IMG/VR virus record: IMGVR_UViG_3300036770_004766
Span: 1-39,026 of that record
Strand: one strand, 5' to 3'
DNA: 39,026 bases
Source of the DNA: a virus
The notes under the pieces are model-generated. The model was not told the DNA's origin. It made no database searches and worked only from the letters and a program-made list of their open reading frames with translations. A program made the translations under genes and the position numbers. Numbering within the stretch: position 1 is the stretch's first letter; every line of letters starts with the position of its first letter. Below are positions 13,913-22,635 of this stretch, one piece after another.

Positions 13913-16561
13913 CTATCTCCCTTTTCTGGATACTGGTGCTGGTGCCACTGCAACAACAACTGCCGTAGCAGCAATAATGACACGCCTAGTGCCAACTGGA
14001 ACCTCAGAACCAAGTGGGACATATGTGTCAACGTTTCCTGCAGCAAAAATATTAATCTCTGTCTCAAACGCTTCTTTGACTTCGGTTGGAGCATCCTGTA
14101 CCGCCTCAACAAGTGCTACTGCCTCAGCGTCGGCAATCTCGCCAATCGGCACTGTATTGAAAATTTCAGAAGCCTGGTCGCCCGTAATTGACTCAAGGAC
14201 CTCTCCGCTTGTTGCAATACTTACGGACTGTGCCTCACTCAGGCCATTTTCAATAATTGCGTCAACGGCAGCAACTACCTGCTCGTCGGAAACAGTGTCA
14301 CTACCGAGCACATCAACGAGTTCATCGAATGCTTCATCGGAAATTGGTTCATCTAAGATTGCGTCGATGACTGATGTGAATGCCTCATCACTAAGTGGTT
14401 CTTCAAAGACGGCATCCAGTACTTCAGCAAATGCCTCATCGCTTATGTCGGCGGTAAAAACCTGGTCTACAACTGCAGCGATTTCCTCATCTGACAAATT
14501 TTGAGAGAACACTTCCGTGACCAACTCCGTTAGTGCTTCATCTGATAAGTCTTGACTAAACACCTCTGCCACTACTGCAGCAAATTGTTCAGGGTCCAAA
14601 TCTGATGCCAGTAGTTCCGTAGCAACGCTGACCAATTCCTCTTCGGATTCGGTAGCACTCAATGCATTTTCGACGGCATCGGCCAATTCATCTGGTGATG
14701 GGTCCTCGGCAAGGATGTCATCGACAACCTGCCCTGCATCAGGGTCTTCTATCGGTGTATCCAGTGTCGTATCTGGCGTTTCTTCTTCTGGGGCTGGTTG
14801 AGGTACGGTTGTTTCGGGGGACGTTGTGTCGGCTGAATCTCCGGTTCCTCCATCAGGACCTCCATCAGTAGTATCTGGTACAAAAGGTATTGTATCAGGA
14901 GGTAGTGTAGTTTCTGGTTCCGTAATCACAGGTTCAGGTTCAGTTGTTGTTGTCTCTGGTTCCGGTTCGCTTGTAGTTGTTGTTTCCGGTTCTGGTTCGG
15001 TTGTAATTGTGGTTGTTGGCGCAATAGTAGTAGTCGTGGTCGTAGTTGTAGTAGTTGTTGGAGGGAGAGGAATGGTGTTATTTAATTGAGTAAATGGAGT
15101 GCCCTCGGTTGATGGTATTGCTGAATATTCAATATTATTAAACCCATCCCATTGCTGGTAAGTAATCCACGCACCAGTTCCACTCCAAATATTATTTGAG
15201 ATTGTTGACCATGACTGATTTCGCTGACCATTATTCCAGCCGTCATCTAAATAAATAGCAGTTGTATTGTCAGTGAATGTATTTCCGCTAATCAAGCGAT
15301 TATCTGTACCCATATTCCAGCCAGTTGGAATCCACGCTGAATGGTAAATGGCAGTTCCATTATTGGTAAAGACAGAATTTATTATTTGAGTACGGTTGAG
15401 GCCAGTGACATTGGCAGCAGTTCCTGAGTTATTGGCAAATGTTGAGTCAATAACTTTTGTGAATCTATAGTTATAGATACCATGGGTATTATTTTCAAAA
15501 GTGCCACGCGTTACATAAGTACGGTTCTGAAACACGGAATCGTCAGTAGTCGCCCATGAGGTAATCCCAGAAGCCAGTTGTGGCGTTGAGCCATAATCGC
15601 CAGCAATTCCTATTGACAGGGAATCCCATGTAGAATCAGTGTAATAGGAGACGGCACCACCATTATTATTAAAAACAGCACTTCCCCCGGTCATGCTGGT
15701 GAAGCGAACCCTATCCGCAATAACTGTTCCACGGTTGTTGTAGATAAGGCCACCATTGGTGTTCTGGCCACGCTTTAGTGTCAAATCACTAACTGTCAAA
15801 GAAATGTAGTTATTTACATTAAAGATACGGAATTGACTATCGCCATCAATGACTGTTGAAGTTTGACCGCTTCCAATAATTGTTACATTTTGCGTGATAT
15901 TTGGAAGTGCACTAGAAAGAGTTATGGTTCCTGCAGGAATTTGAATTGAGTCATAGATTCCACCAGATGTAGCATTTGCCTGAGTAATTGCCCAACGTAG
16001 CGTTCCAACAGACCCATCATCTAAAAGACTCGTAACAACTAGTGATGTCGGCTGCGTAACTACTGCCAGTGATGCGCTCCTAATTACTGGCCCATAACAT
16101 CCAGCCCAAAATAATGAATCTTTACCAGCAAACGTGATTGTGACGACTTCATCATTCTGCGTTGTAGTTACCGCTAGATTAGATACCTGATTTGCACCTG
16201 CTGTTAGTACTCCAGTTGTTGCAGACTCATTTGAATCAGAAATTGTTGCACTATATGTGCCCCCATTAGGACCATTCGCGAGAAAAGAAAGTTCTAACGC
16301 CGATGGTGAGTGTATCGTTACCTCTTGAGATACTGAATTTTGCATGTAACTGAAAGTAAGTTGTGGTTGACCGCCCCAAACTCCAAGACTGGGGATGCCG
16401 TTAGCGCACTCTGCGCCTCCGCTTGCCCCATTCCAGCCTCCGCCATTGGCTGAAAAATCACCATTTACTAATAGGTTTTGTTCATTTGCATGAACATTGG
16501 CTGGCGCAAACCAGGCGAGGGCGGCAATGAGCCAGAATGAAAGAAGTCCCCGTTTTTTCAT
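13913..16561 (-). CDS. secreted beta-helix surface protein with 17-residue acidic repeats
   Basis: An 882-residue protein. It has a signal peptide (about 1-26, LLSFWLIAALAWFAPANVHA) and a jelly-roll-like start (NLLVNGDFS). A right-handed beta-helix region (about 175-470) opens with DDGSVGTLRWAITQANA and carries many N-rich rungs such as NNTHGIYN and GNTFTDNTTAIYL. A Pro/Thr/Glu linker follows (about 480-600). Some eight repeats of about 17 residues come next (pattern LSDEAFxxVVxxVFxx), then VDTYVPLGSEVPVGTRR and a C-terminal hydrophobic anchor (VIIAATAVVVAVA) ending in a basic tail. I see no LPxTG. The design is that of actinobacterial, notably Acidimicrobiia-like, surface proteins. It may bind or cut glycans; no catalytic motif was seen. 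ATG 16561 is preferred over GTG 16570. Confidence 0.8.
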   Translation of the reverse strand: MKKRGLLSFWLIAALAWFAPANVHANEQNLLVNGDFSANGGGWNGASGGAECANGIPSLGVWGGQPQLTFSYMQNSVSQEVTIHSPSALELSFLANGPNGGTYSATISDSNESATTGVLTAGANQVSNLAVTTTQNDEVVTITFAGKDSLFWAGCYGPVIRSASLAVVTQPTSLVVTSLLDDGSVGTLRWAITQANATSGGIYDSIQIPAGTITLSSALPNITQNVTIIGSGQTSTVIDGDSQFRIFNVNNYISLTVSDLTLKRGQNTNGGLIYNNRGTVIADRVRFTSMTGGSAVFNNNGGAVSYYTDSTWDSLSIGIAGDYGSTPQLASGITSWATTDDSVFQNRTYVTRGTFENNTHGIYNYRFTKVIDSTFANNSGTAANVTGLNRTQIINSVFTNNGTAIYHSAWIPTGWNMGTDNRLISGNTFTDNTTAIYLDDGWNNGQRNQSWSTISNNIWSGTGAWITYQQWDGFNNIEYSAIPSTEGTPFTQLNNTIPLPPTTTTTTTTTTTIAPTTTITTEPEPETTTTSEPEPETTTTEPEPVITEPETTLPPDTIPFVPDTTDGGPDGGTGDSADTTSPETTVPQPAPEEETPDTTLDTPIEDPDAGQVVDDILAEDPSPDELADAVENALSATESEEELVSVATELLASDLDPEQFAAVVAEVFSQDLSDEALTELVTEVFSQNLSDEEIAAVVDQVFTADISDEAFAEVLDAVFEEPLSDEAFTSVIDAILDEPISDEAFDELVDVLGSDTVSDEQVVAAVDAIIENGLSEAQSVSIATSGEVLESITGDQASEIFNTVPIGEIADAEAVALVEAVQDAPTEVKEAFETEINIFAAGNVDTYVPLGSEVPVGTRRVIIAATAVVVAVAPAPVSRKGR
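14236..14615 (-). repeat. tandem 51-base repeat coding acidic helical units
   Basis: About eight tandem units of roughly 51 bases code for the 17-residue unit LSDEAFxxVVDxVFxx inside the beta-helix surface protein. Units have drifted from each other. The Asp/Glu content is high and may bind calcium or act as an extended stalk. Confidence 0.6.
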
Positions 16562-16592
16562 ATTCCCCACTTATTGCTTAACTAGATAGTAA

Positions 16593-16598
16593 ATTATA
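16593..16598 (-). promoter_or_regulatory. -10 element before the beta-helix surface protein
   Basis: TATAAT on the minus strand (16598-16593) lies in a 102-base AT-rich gap before ATG 16561, giving a leader of about 25 bases. The gap is the longest in the late block. No -35 was recognised. It suggests the surface protein can be expressed independently of the tail genes. Confidence 0.45.
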
Positions 16599-16663
16599 TC
16601 TTTTTAAAACCAATACATTTGTAGCAATTTGGTGTTTATGACGTTAATTACTGTTTGTATTAA

Positions 16664-18583
16664 TTACGCAACTGTTCCTGAAGTTGTTACAACCCCAACA
16701 AGTTCAAAAAGTTTTCCAGTAAAATAATCACCGGAGTTTGACAATACGCAACCACTAAGCCATCCCTTGCCTGTTGTTGCTGTTGCCCAAAAGACTTTAT
16801 TATGCAGGCTTGAACCGCCAATACTGATTCCGAAACGGAAAAGGGCCTTATCACTTGCACCAAGGTTGTCCGTGTCGCCAAAAACCCCTGTTGGCCTTGC
16901 AGCATTTTGAGTTGCCTCGCTACCTGCTGTTGCATAACTAAAACGCAGCGTGGTTGTATTGCATAGCGATGTTGTTGAAAATGAAGAATACCCAGAAGGT
17001 TTTATGCCACATTTAAATGTGGCTGTCATGTAATCGACTCTTGCATAACCAGGTGCATCATCTGAGTCGGGTATACCGCTTGGACCGAAAAGATAAGAAA
17101 GCCGGTATGGCTCGCAGGCATTTGTTGGTATGACGTATGTATAGTCTGGATAGTAATGAGCCTGTCCGTAGTCGTTCCCACGCCACGTCTTTGATACATT
17201 TTTTGTTGGTCGCGTCCACCTAAGTTCGCTTGCAGATTCACTTTGTTCACCTAGACGATTTTGATTACGACAAATGTAGTATTCCGTACCACCATCAGAT
17301 GCAAGGCCACTAATATCCTGACTACCAGTTGCTTTGAGAACAGATGTTGCTCCAGTATTTGTTCCAGAAGTTGGGCGTCTCACAATATAGACCGCAGTTG
17401 TTGAGCCACCATTGTTGCCCAAAGTAAACTGTGCAGTTCCATACGATGAACTCGTCATTGAGCGCCATGCAATTGTCGGTTGAGGTGGTAGTGCGGGATT
17501 TGTGGTTCCTGACGCATTGCCAGATATAGTTCCGGAAGAACCGGTACCAAGCGATACTGCGCGAACTCTCGCATAATATGTCGTATCGTTCGAAAGGCTA
17601 GAAATAGTTACTGAAGATGCCTGCCCTGACGTTGGGAAGTCTGCCCAGTTTGTGGGGTTGGATGAAGTTCCGTACGCATACTGATACTTGTATAGATAAG
17701 TTGGCGTTGGTGGCGTCGGTACGTTGCCGCGCGTAATCACAATTTGTGTTCTGCCATTTTCACGCCCCAACCCTGCTTCGTCATTATCGGTTCCATCCCA
17801 TGAAGAAATTGAGACAGTTGGGGCACTCGGCAGGATTTCGGCAGCAGTTGTGTGCGTAGCATATGCAGTATTGCTGGTAGACCCAGGACTTGAGGCTGCA
17901 TACCTCAAGTAGACCGTGTACTGCGTACCAGGCAAAAGTGCAGTTCCATTTGAAGTTGCTGTCACTGATGTCGTGCCACTAGAACCGGAAAGTGTCGTGT
18001 AGGTTCCTGCGCCAGGGTTGTTTCCTGCGACAACGGAATACTGCCTAGTTCCGATTGAGTATGTCCCATTGGTTCCCGCACCCCAAGTGAACTGAAGGAA
18101 TGGAGCAGTTGGATAAGATACTTGAGTTGAACTTATTGATGGGGTTGCTGCTGTTGGGGCAGCCTCTGCGGCGGTTGTAAATCGTCTTGCCGTAGATGAT
18201 GGCCCTGTTTGTCCAGCAGCGTCAACAGAACGCAAATATAGTGCATACTTCTGATTGTGAAGAATATTTTCAGTAGCCCCACTTGCATTGACACGGGTAG
18301 TTAGTGTTACTGAGTTGGAGCCAGTTTCTCCAGCAAGAGACCCAGTCCATTGGCCCTCGTCGGTTGGGATATTTGATGAGTCTATTTTATCCAACTTATA
18401 CTGAACGTAAGAAATTGGAAAGGTTGAGAGCGTAATTGTGTAAGAGATTGTTGCCGTGATTGGTGTTGCTAATGTTGTGTCATCACTGGAAGGCGCAGTG
18501 ATAGATGGGGCAAGCGGCGCTTCCCCATTCCCCAGCCCCAGTCCACGAGCGCAGGCTGCAACAAAACTCACAGCCAACGGCAT
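16664..18583 (-). CDS. tail protein with fibronectin type III-like domains
   Basis: A 639-residue protein. At least three beta-sandwich repeats end with FN3-like signatures: KYALYLRSVDAAGQTGPSS, TQYTVYLRYAASSPGSTS and TTYYARVRAVSLGTGSSG. Between them are PTAATPSISS-type linkers. The last 170 residues form a different, Cys-containing beta-rich domain (YICRNQNRLGEQSES to the end) that could bind a receptor. FN3 repeats are common in phage tail fibres and act as spacers or glycan-binding modules. The start at ATG 18583 immediately follows the upstream stop (TAAATG). It is probably a structural tail-fibre-like protein. Confidence 0.65.
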   Translation of the reverse strand: MPLAVSFVAACARGLGLGNGEAPLAPSITAPSSDDTTLATPITATISYTITLSTFPISYVQYKLDKIDSSNIPTDEGQWTGSLAGETGSNSVTLTTRVNASGATENILHNQKYALYLRSVDAAGQTGPSSTARRFTTAAEAAPTAATPSISSTQVSYPTAPFLQFTWGAGTNGTYSIGTRQYSVVAGNNPGAGTYTTLSGSSGTTSVTATSNGTALLPGTQYTVYLRYAASSPGSTSNTAYATHTTAAEILPSAPTVSISSWDGTDNDEAGLGRENGRTQIVITRGNVPTPPTPTYLYKYQYAYGTSSNPTNWADFPTSGQASSVTISSLSNDTTYYARVRAVSLGTGSSGTISGNASGTTNPALPPQPTIAWRSMTSSSYGTAQFTLGNNGGSTTAVYIVRRPTSGTNTGATSVLKATGSQDISGLASDGGTEYYICRNQNRLGEQSESASELRWTRPTKNVSKTWRGNDYGQAHYYPDYTYVIPTNACEPYRLSYLFGPSGIPDSDDAPGYARVDYMTATFKCGIKPSGYSSFSTTSLCNTTTLRFSYATAGSEATQNAARPTGVFGDTDNLGASDKALFRFGISIGGSSLHNKVFWATATTGKGWLSGCVLSNSGDYFTGKLFELVGVVTTSGTVA

Positions 18584-19132
18584 TTAGGCAAACCTTGTTC
18601 GGGCAGCGTAGACAACGTATGTTGGTGTTGCATCAATCTTAATAATCGTATATGTGTATACGTCATACGATGAAGCATTTCCGGCGCTTGGTGCTAGTGC
18701 TCCCTGCCAATTTGGGGTGAATGCTGTCTGGCCATCAATTTTCATGGTTGATGCAAATGCAGCGGTATTGGTAATATAGGCAGCGACACATACGGTAAGG
18801 CTTTCGCCAGTATTTAGCCATGTATTTATTGATGTTGCGTCACTCGTTGATGAGGCGTGGCCAAAATTCGGCACCCACGAGTTTGTCGCATTGCCCGTGT
18901 AAATCCATGCAGACGTATTGGTGGTATATGGGTCAAGATTTACGGCAGTAGCACTCGATGTGGAAATGGCCAATGCACTAACTGTCCACTCTTCACGAGT
19001 GACCGCCAAGCCCGGGCGATTAATTACTGGTGCAGTTAGTGTCTTGTTGGTCAGCGTTTCCGTTTCATTAAGTTCAACAAGGGAATCCGAACCATTAATC
19101 GTAATAAATCTATTGACTTCCCATGCAGCCAT
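18584..19132 (-). CDS. minor tail or virion protein
   Basis: A 182-residue, Ser/Thr-rich, probably beta-structured protein. The phrase ETLTNKTLTAPVINRPG near residue 24 is a module common at the N-terminus of phage tail-fibre proteins, where it marks the attachment part. The rest contains TEEWTVSALAIS-like strands and a C-terminal YTYTIIKIDATPTYVVYAARTR. The stop abuts the next gene, and the start overlaps the preceding stop by one base (TAATG). The role is inferred from context. Confidence 0.55.
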   Translation of the reverse strand: MAAWEVNRFITINGSDSLVELNETETLTNKTLTAPVINRPGLAVTREEWTVSALAISTSSATAVNLDPYTTNTSAWIYTGNATNSWVPNFGHASSTSDATSINTWLNTGESLTVCVAAYITNTAAFASTMKIDGQTAFTPNWQGALAPSAGNASSYDVYTYTIIKIDATPTYVVYAARTRFA

Positions 19133-19497
19133 TATGCGTACTCCTCAAGGCCAACAAGTGTTATGGTTACCTTATTGGCAACCGAAGCGAGAGCCATAAT
19201 TTTCTGGTCCTGGGCTGCTCGCAATACGATTGAGGTATTGATGATTTTTGTTTCGTTAACAGCAAGAGATACTGCATTGAATAATGTTTCTGATGCCGCA
19301 GCAGTAGAGTTTGTGTCAAGGTAAAGTGTAAATGTTCTAGCCGATGTATCAGTATTGCATACAATAATTTGTTTAACTATTGTTACGTTGTCCAATTTCG
19401 TTGTTCCTGCTGTTGTTGGGGAATCAGAGTCATAGACAACAGCGGCAGAAGCAGATAGAAATGCTGGTCCGTAGAGTGTTGCTGGATAGAGTGCCAT
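19132..19497 (-). CDS. small virion-type beta protein
   Basis: A 121-residue protein with regularly spaced hydrophobic strands (TIVKQIIVCNTDTSARTFTL, KVTITLVGLEEYA). Similar small proteins occur near tail-fibre genes in environmental phages. It begins with GAGGAG 6 bases upstream of ATG 19497. A 77-base gap separates it from the glycosyltransferase. No enzymatic motif was seen. Confidence 0.5.
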   Translation of the reverse strand: MALYPATLYGPAFLSASAAVVYDSDSPTTAGTTKLDNVTIVKQIIVCNTDTSARTFTLYLDTNSTAAASETLFNAVSLAVNETKIINTSIVLRAAQDQKIMALASVANKVTITLVGLEEYA

Positions 19498-19574
19498 TGA
19501 TGCTCCTCTTAAGGGAAAGATTCATACCTAGTTTAGCGCATGGCTCTAGTTTGCAAGAATAGTGGGCCGTATGA

Positions 19575-20348
19575 TTACTGTCCAAATCGGCTATCAAGAT
19601 AGTCTTTGTACTTATTCGCAATAACTGCGACATTCTCTTGAATCATGGCATTGTGCTGCCGTTGTGCCGTTTTGGGAGATATGTGCTGCTTGTAAATCAT
19701 TTTCGGTATATGCAGGCATTCCGTTGCCAAGAAAGTCCGGACGCATAGTTCGTAGTCGTCCGCCACCCTGAGTGTCCAGTCATGCCCATTGAGAGCGCGA
19801 TAAACGCCTGCTTTCCAAGCCCGAACATGATTGGGTGCCGAAACAATATGACGCATGGTAACGGTATTGAGTTCTGGCGCACACATTGTCCAAACGCCAT
19901 GCTCGTCGTCCCAATAGTCACTGCCGTACCCGAATGCCCACCCATCTGGATAGCGCCCGGATTGCCCGTCGGGGAGGATTTCGCACCAGTCGGAGTAGAC
20001 AAACCCTACGTCCGGATTTTCATTAAATGCATCATTAATAAGTTGAAGCGCATCTGGAGTCAATTCGTCGTCGTGGTCTAGTTCGACCAGAATTTCACCC
20101 TTGGCAACCATAAAGCCGTTTCGCTTTACCTCACCAATGGAGCCAGAGTGAACGTGCGAGCGGTGCATCTGAATCTTGTATCGCTCGTCGGAGCAGAAAC
20201 CATAGATTTGTCGCCATGTTTCATTATGTGTGGAGTCATCCCACACAACCCATTCCCAGTCCGTAAACGTCTGCGACTTAAGTGAGCCCCATGTCCGGGC
20301 CAGAATGTCCTGCGGCGTATTGTATGTAGGCGTAATTATTGAAATCAA
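19575..20348 (-). CDS. family 2 (GT-A) glycosyltransferase
   Basis: A 257-residue protein. It starts ISIITPTYNTPQDI, the nucleotide-sugar fold of GT2. A DDST motif lies at 37-40, a metal-binding DHDD at 91-94 (VELDHDDELTP), and conserved WDDEHGVW and ADDYELCVRT follow later (about 150-220). GT2 enzymes move a sugar from UDP- or GDP-sugar to an acceptor. The start is TTG 20348, directly abutting the hydroxylase stop at 20349, so the two are co-translated. There is no membrane helix, so the enzyme is probably soluble. The acceptor may be a virion protein, perhaps the collagen-like fibre; that is inference. Confidence 0.85.
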   Translation of the reverse strand: MISIITPTYNTPQDILARTWGSLKSQTFTDWEWVVWDDSTHNETWRQIYGFCSDERYKIQMHRSHVHSGSIGEVKRNGFMVAKGEILVELDHDDELTPDALQLINDAFNENPDVGFVYSDWCEILPDGQSGRYPDGWAFGYGSDYWDDEHGVWTMCAPELNTVTMRHIVSAPNHVRAWKAGVYRALNGHDWTLRVADDYELCVRTFLATECLHIPKMIYKQHISPKTAQRQHNAMIQENVAVIANKYKDYLDSRFGQ

Positions 20349-20993
20349 TTATTCCGCCTTGTGCACATGGAATTCAACTGGGTTGCAGATGAGGAATGAA
20401 CTAAGAATGAGTTTTTCAGAAGAAATTGGAACGAGTGCTTCATGGGGATACATCCATGATGTTGGGAAAAGCACAATTGCTCCCTTTTGTGGCTTGACTT
20501 TTAGGTCTTGGTAGCGAAAATACGTTTCTCCACCTTCATCAACTGTATTGATGTAACACAAAATTGCGGCAACTCTGTTATATACGTTGAATGACCATTG
20601 TTCGCCATCAATGTGCTCCCTGTAGTACCCGTCATTTTTTTTATACATCTGCCACAGGTATCCAGTATCTTCAATATTGGGTGCCGTGGCAAGATATTGA
20701 AAATTATCAAGGTAGTCAGTGATTGTTGCCTTGATTTGTTGGTAAATCTTTTCATCAATGACTTGACGTTCTCTGAGAATTTCTTCTTCATTGAGAAAAT
20801 TCCTATTGACATCTTGGTCAAGTGTGTTTTTCCACTTTATGTTGTCAGGACCAGCCGATTTACCAGAAATCGTGATTCCGGGAGAAGATTTATCAAGGTT
20901 GCGAAAGTAGAAGTCCCATATTTCATCACATAGTTCATGTGATAATCCGTTTTCGTAATACGCGATACCCTGATGTATGAATTTTGCAGCCAT
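20349..20993 (-). CDS. prolyl-4-hydroxylase-like Fe(II)/2-oxoglutarate oxygenase
   Basis: A 214-residue protein of the P4H superfamily. Visible ligands are H127 and D129 in YYREHIDGE and H184 in MYPHEAL, with K194 ten residues later. In animal collagen P4H the distal His and 2-oxoglutarate-binding Lys are also 10 apart. AAILCYINTVDEGGETYFRYQDLKVKPQKGAIVLFP matches the core GGET.F...V.P..G..v.FP (shown here as separate motifs GGET and KPQKGAIVLF). ATG 20993 follows the previous stop by 1 base; GTG 21029 would overlap that gene. Targets of the family include prolines in collagen-like chains and other residues. A collagen-like fibre lies 4 kb upstream on the same strand, and a glycosyltransferase directly downstream. 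Confidence 0.8.
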   Translation of the reverse strand: MAAKFIHQGIAYYENGLSHELCDEIWDFYFRNLDKSSPGITISGKSAGPDNIKWKNTLDQDVNRNFLNEEEILRERQVIDEKIYQQIKATITDYLDNFQYLATAPNIEDTGYLWQMYKKNDGYYREHIDGEQWSFNVYNRVAAILCYINTVDEGGETYFRYQDLKVKPQKGAIVLFPTSWMYPHEALVPISSEKLILSSFLICNPVEFHVHKAE

Positions 20994-20994
20994 A

Positions 20995-21900
20995 TCACGC
21001 AAACATATTTCTGTAGAGGTGATTGACACTATCGTAGAACAATTTTGATTTGACCCACCTTCTTGTTAATGGCTTCATCTCAGACAACTCAGCAACTGGT
21101 GGTTGTTGTCGTGCGTTTGTTTCTCCGCGCAGATACCTGTAGACATTCATGGCGTCTTGGTTTTCCTCAATTTCATTCTTGACTTCTCCGGGCATGCGAA
21201 TCTTATCCAAAAAATCGTGTGCCGCAAGCGCTACTGGTTCTTGAGAAAACCACGGCTCCTTAGTCATCTCAGCCCATTCAATGATTAGTTTTAGTGCTGG
21301 AAGCAAACTTCGCGAAGCGGTCGGCAAGTCGCTTTCATTGGTTTCAAAGACTTCATTGGAGTCGTTCTGACCTTCAAAATATTTGACATAAATCAAATGT
21401 CCAACCCCATCAACGGAAAGTAGGGAAAAGTAGACTTCTAGATTGCTCAACGCGAATGGTCGCAAACTATTGACCGCAGTTCCGAGGGGAACCTGTCCAT
21501 CTCTTAAAAATACTGCTGGACCATTGCGAGCGGCATCACATCGTTCCTCACTATATTTCCGGGCTGGCTGAGAATCCATGAACTTGAAAAATCCCACCGA
21601 CGAATCGGCAGGTCTGTCGATAAATTCAGCAATATTCTCGTGCCTAACATTATTAATTACGTGTGCATCGTCGTTATAAAAAAGTGTGAATGTATACGTA
21701 TTGATTCCCTCGTTCATTGCAAGAAACAGGTTGCCTCTTTCATCATTGAATAAACAATAAAGATATGGCGATACAAATTTCCCAGTAGCGTCAATGCGCA
21801 AAGAGCAGAACTCATTAGGAACCGACGTAAAGGCCAGCGAACGCGAACTATTAAAGTCATGTATAACTGGATAAATGTGATTGTATTGAGTTATGTCCAT
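20995..21900 (-). CDS. hypothetical protein, paralogue of the next upstream gene
   Basis: A 301-residue protein, counted from ATG 21900 (a longer frame upstream runs into the next gene). No known family was recognised. Its C-terminal half shares a layout with the neighbour at 21911-22627: an IIEWA helix, EPVALAAHDFLDKIRMPGEV, then VYRYLRGETNAR. The N-terminal half is beta-rich (SSRSLAFTSVP, TYTFTLFYND). The two paired genes precede the hydroxylase and glycosyltransferase. They might act on the same modification pathway or be virion-associated; nothing in the sequence proves either. Confidence 0.5.
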   Translation of the reverse strand: MDITQYNHIYPVIHDFNSSRSLAFTSVPNEFCSLRIDATGKFVSPYLYCLFNDERGNLFLAMNEGINTYTFTLFYNDDAHVINNVRHENIAEFIDRPADSSVGFFKFMDSQPARKYSEERCDAARNGPAVFLRDGQVPLGTAVNSLRPFALSNLEVYFSLLSVDGVGHLIYVKYFEGQNDSNEVFETNESDLPTASRSLLPALKLIIEWAEMTKEPWFSQEPVALAAHDFLDKIRMPGEVKNEIEENQDAMNVYRYLRGETNARQQPPVAELSEMKPLTRRWVKSKLFYDSVNHLYRNMFA

Positions 21901-21910
21901 GATTTTTCCA

Positions 21911-22627
21911 TTATTTCGGACCGTACGGCCAAATGGTTGGGCGGTGAAGAATGAGTTCTTCAATCCATTCATTGAACTCGTCGGTCATGTCTGGAATATC
22001 TTCAAGTTGTGACCTCATCCGTGCATCGGTGTGGCCTCGTAAATACTTTGCAACTTTTTGGTCCGGCACAGATGACCACAGCCAATTCTCGATATCCTCT
22101 GGAATGTCCAAATCATTTATAAATTCCGATGCAGCAACGGCAACAGGCTCGTTGTTGTCCATGTTTTCATGAACCCATGCCCACTCTAGGATGCCACGAA
22201 ATACTTCTTGAAATGTTCTGCCATTACATTCCGAATTCTGCATACTGTAATCTTCGTTCTCGGGATTAAAGTATTCAAGATAAACAATGAATCCTTTTTC
22301 TGTTTGAATTGGTACACGAAAAATTCTGCAATGTGTCAAACATGTGTAGTGGTCATTGGTGGTTCCGTATGGTTTTGAAGTAGAGCCACATGAGCAGACC
22401 CCTATTTCATAATTCCATTCGTGGAATGCGCTTGGTAGGTACACATTTCTTGGTGCACTATTGTCACAACGGTTGAATGTAGCATTGGTGTCGCCATCTA
22501 TGTCTGCCTCAAACCTATAACCTTTGACGGCTTTGCAGAAATTAAATAGACCAACTGAATCCGTTAAGCCAATTTCGCGAAAGTAATACCCGATTCCGCC
22601 TTCGTGCATGGGATGTTTGTCAAGCAT
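21911..22627 (-). CDS. hypothetical protein with paired cysteines, paralogue of the next gene
   Basis: A 238-residue protein; ATG 22627 has AGGAGAC 5 bases upstream. The C-terminal half contains ILEWAWVHENM, EPVAVAASEFINDLDIP and KVAKYLRGHTDAR, clearly related to the downstream gene. The N-terminal half has several cysteines (IGVCSCG, TCLTHC) that may bind zinc. The duplication suggests divergence within one pathway. Located between the three collar-domain genes and the modification enzymes. Confidence 0.5.
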   Translation of the reverse strand: MLDKHPMHEGGIGYYFREIGLTDSVGLFNFCKAVKGYRFEADIDGDTNATFNRCDNSAPRNVYLPSAFHEWNYEIGVCSCGSTSKPYGTTNDHYTCLTHCRIFRVPIQTEKGFIVYLEYFNPENEDYSMQNSECNGRTFQEVFRGILEWAWVHENMDNNEPVAVAASEFINDLDIPEDIENWLWSSVPDQKVAKYLRGHTDARMRSQLEDIPDMTDEFNEWIEELILHRPTIWPYGPK

Positions 22628-22635
22628 TGTGTCTC

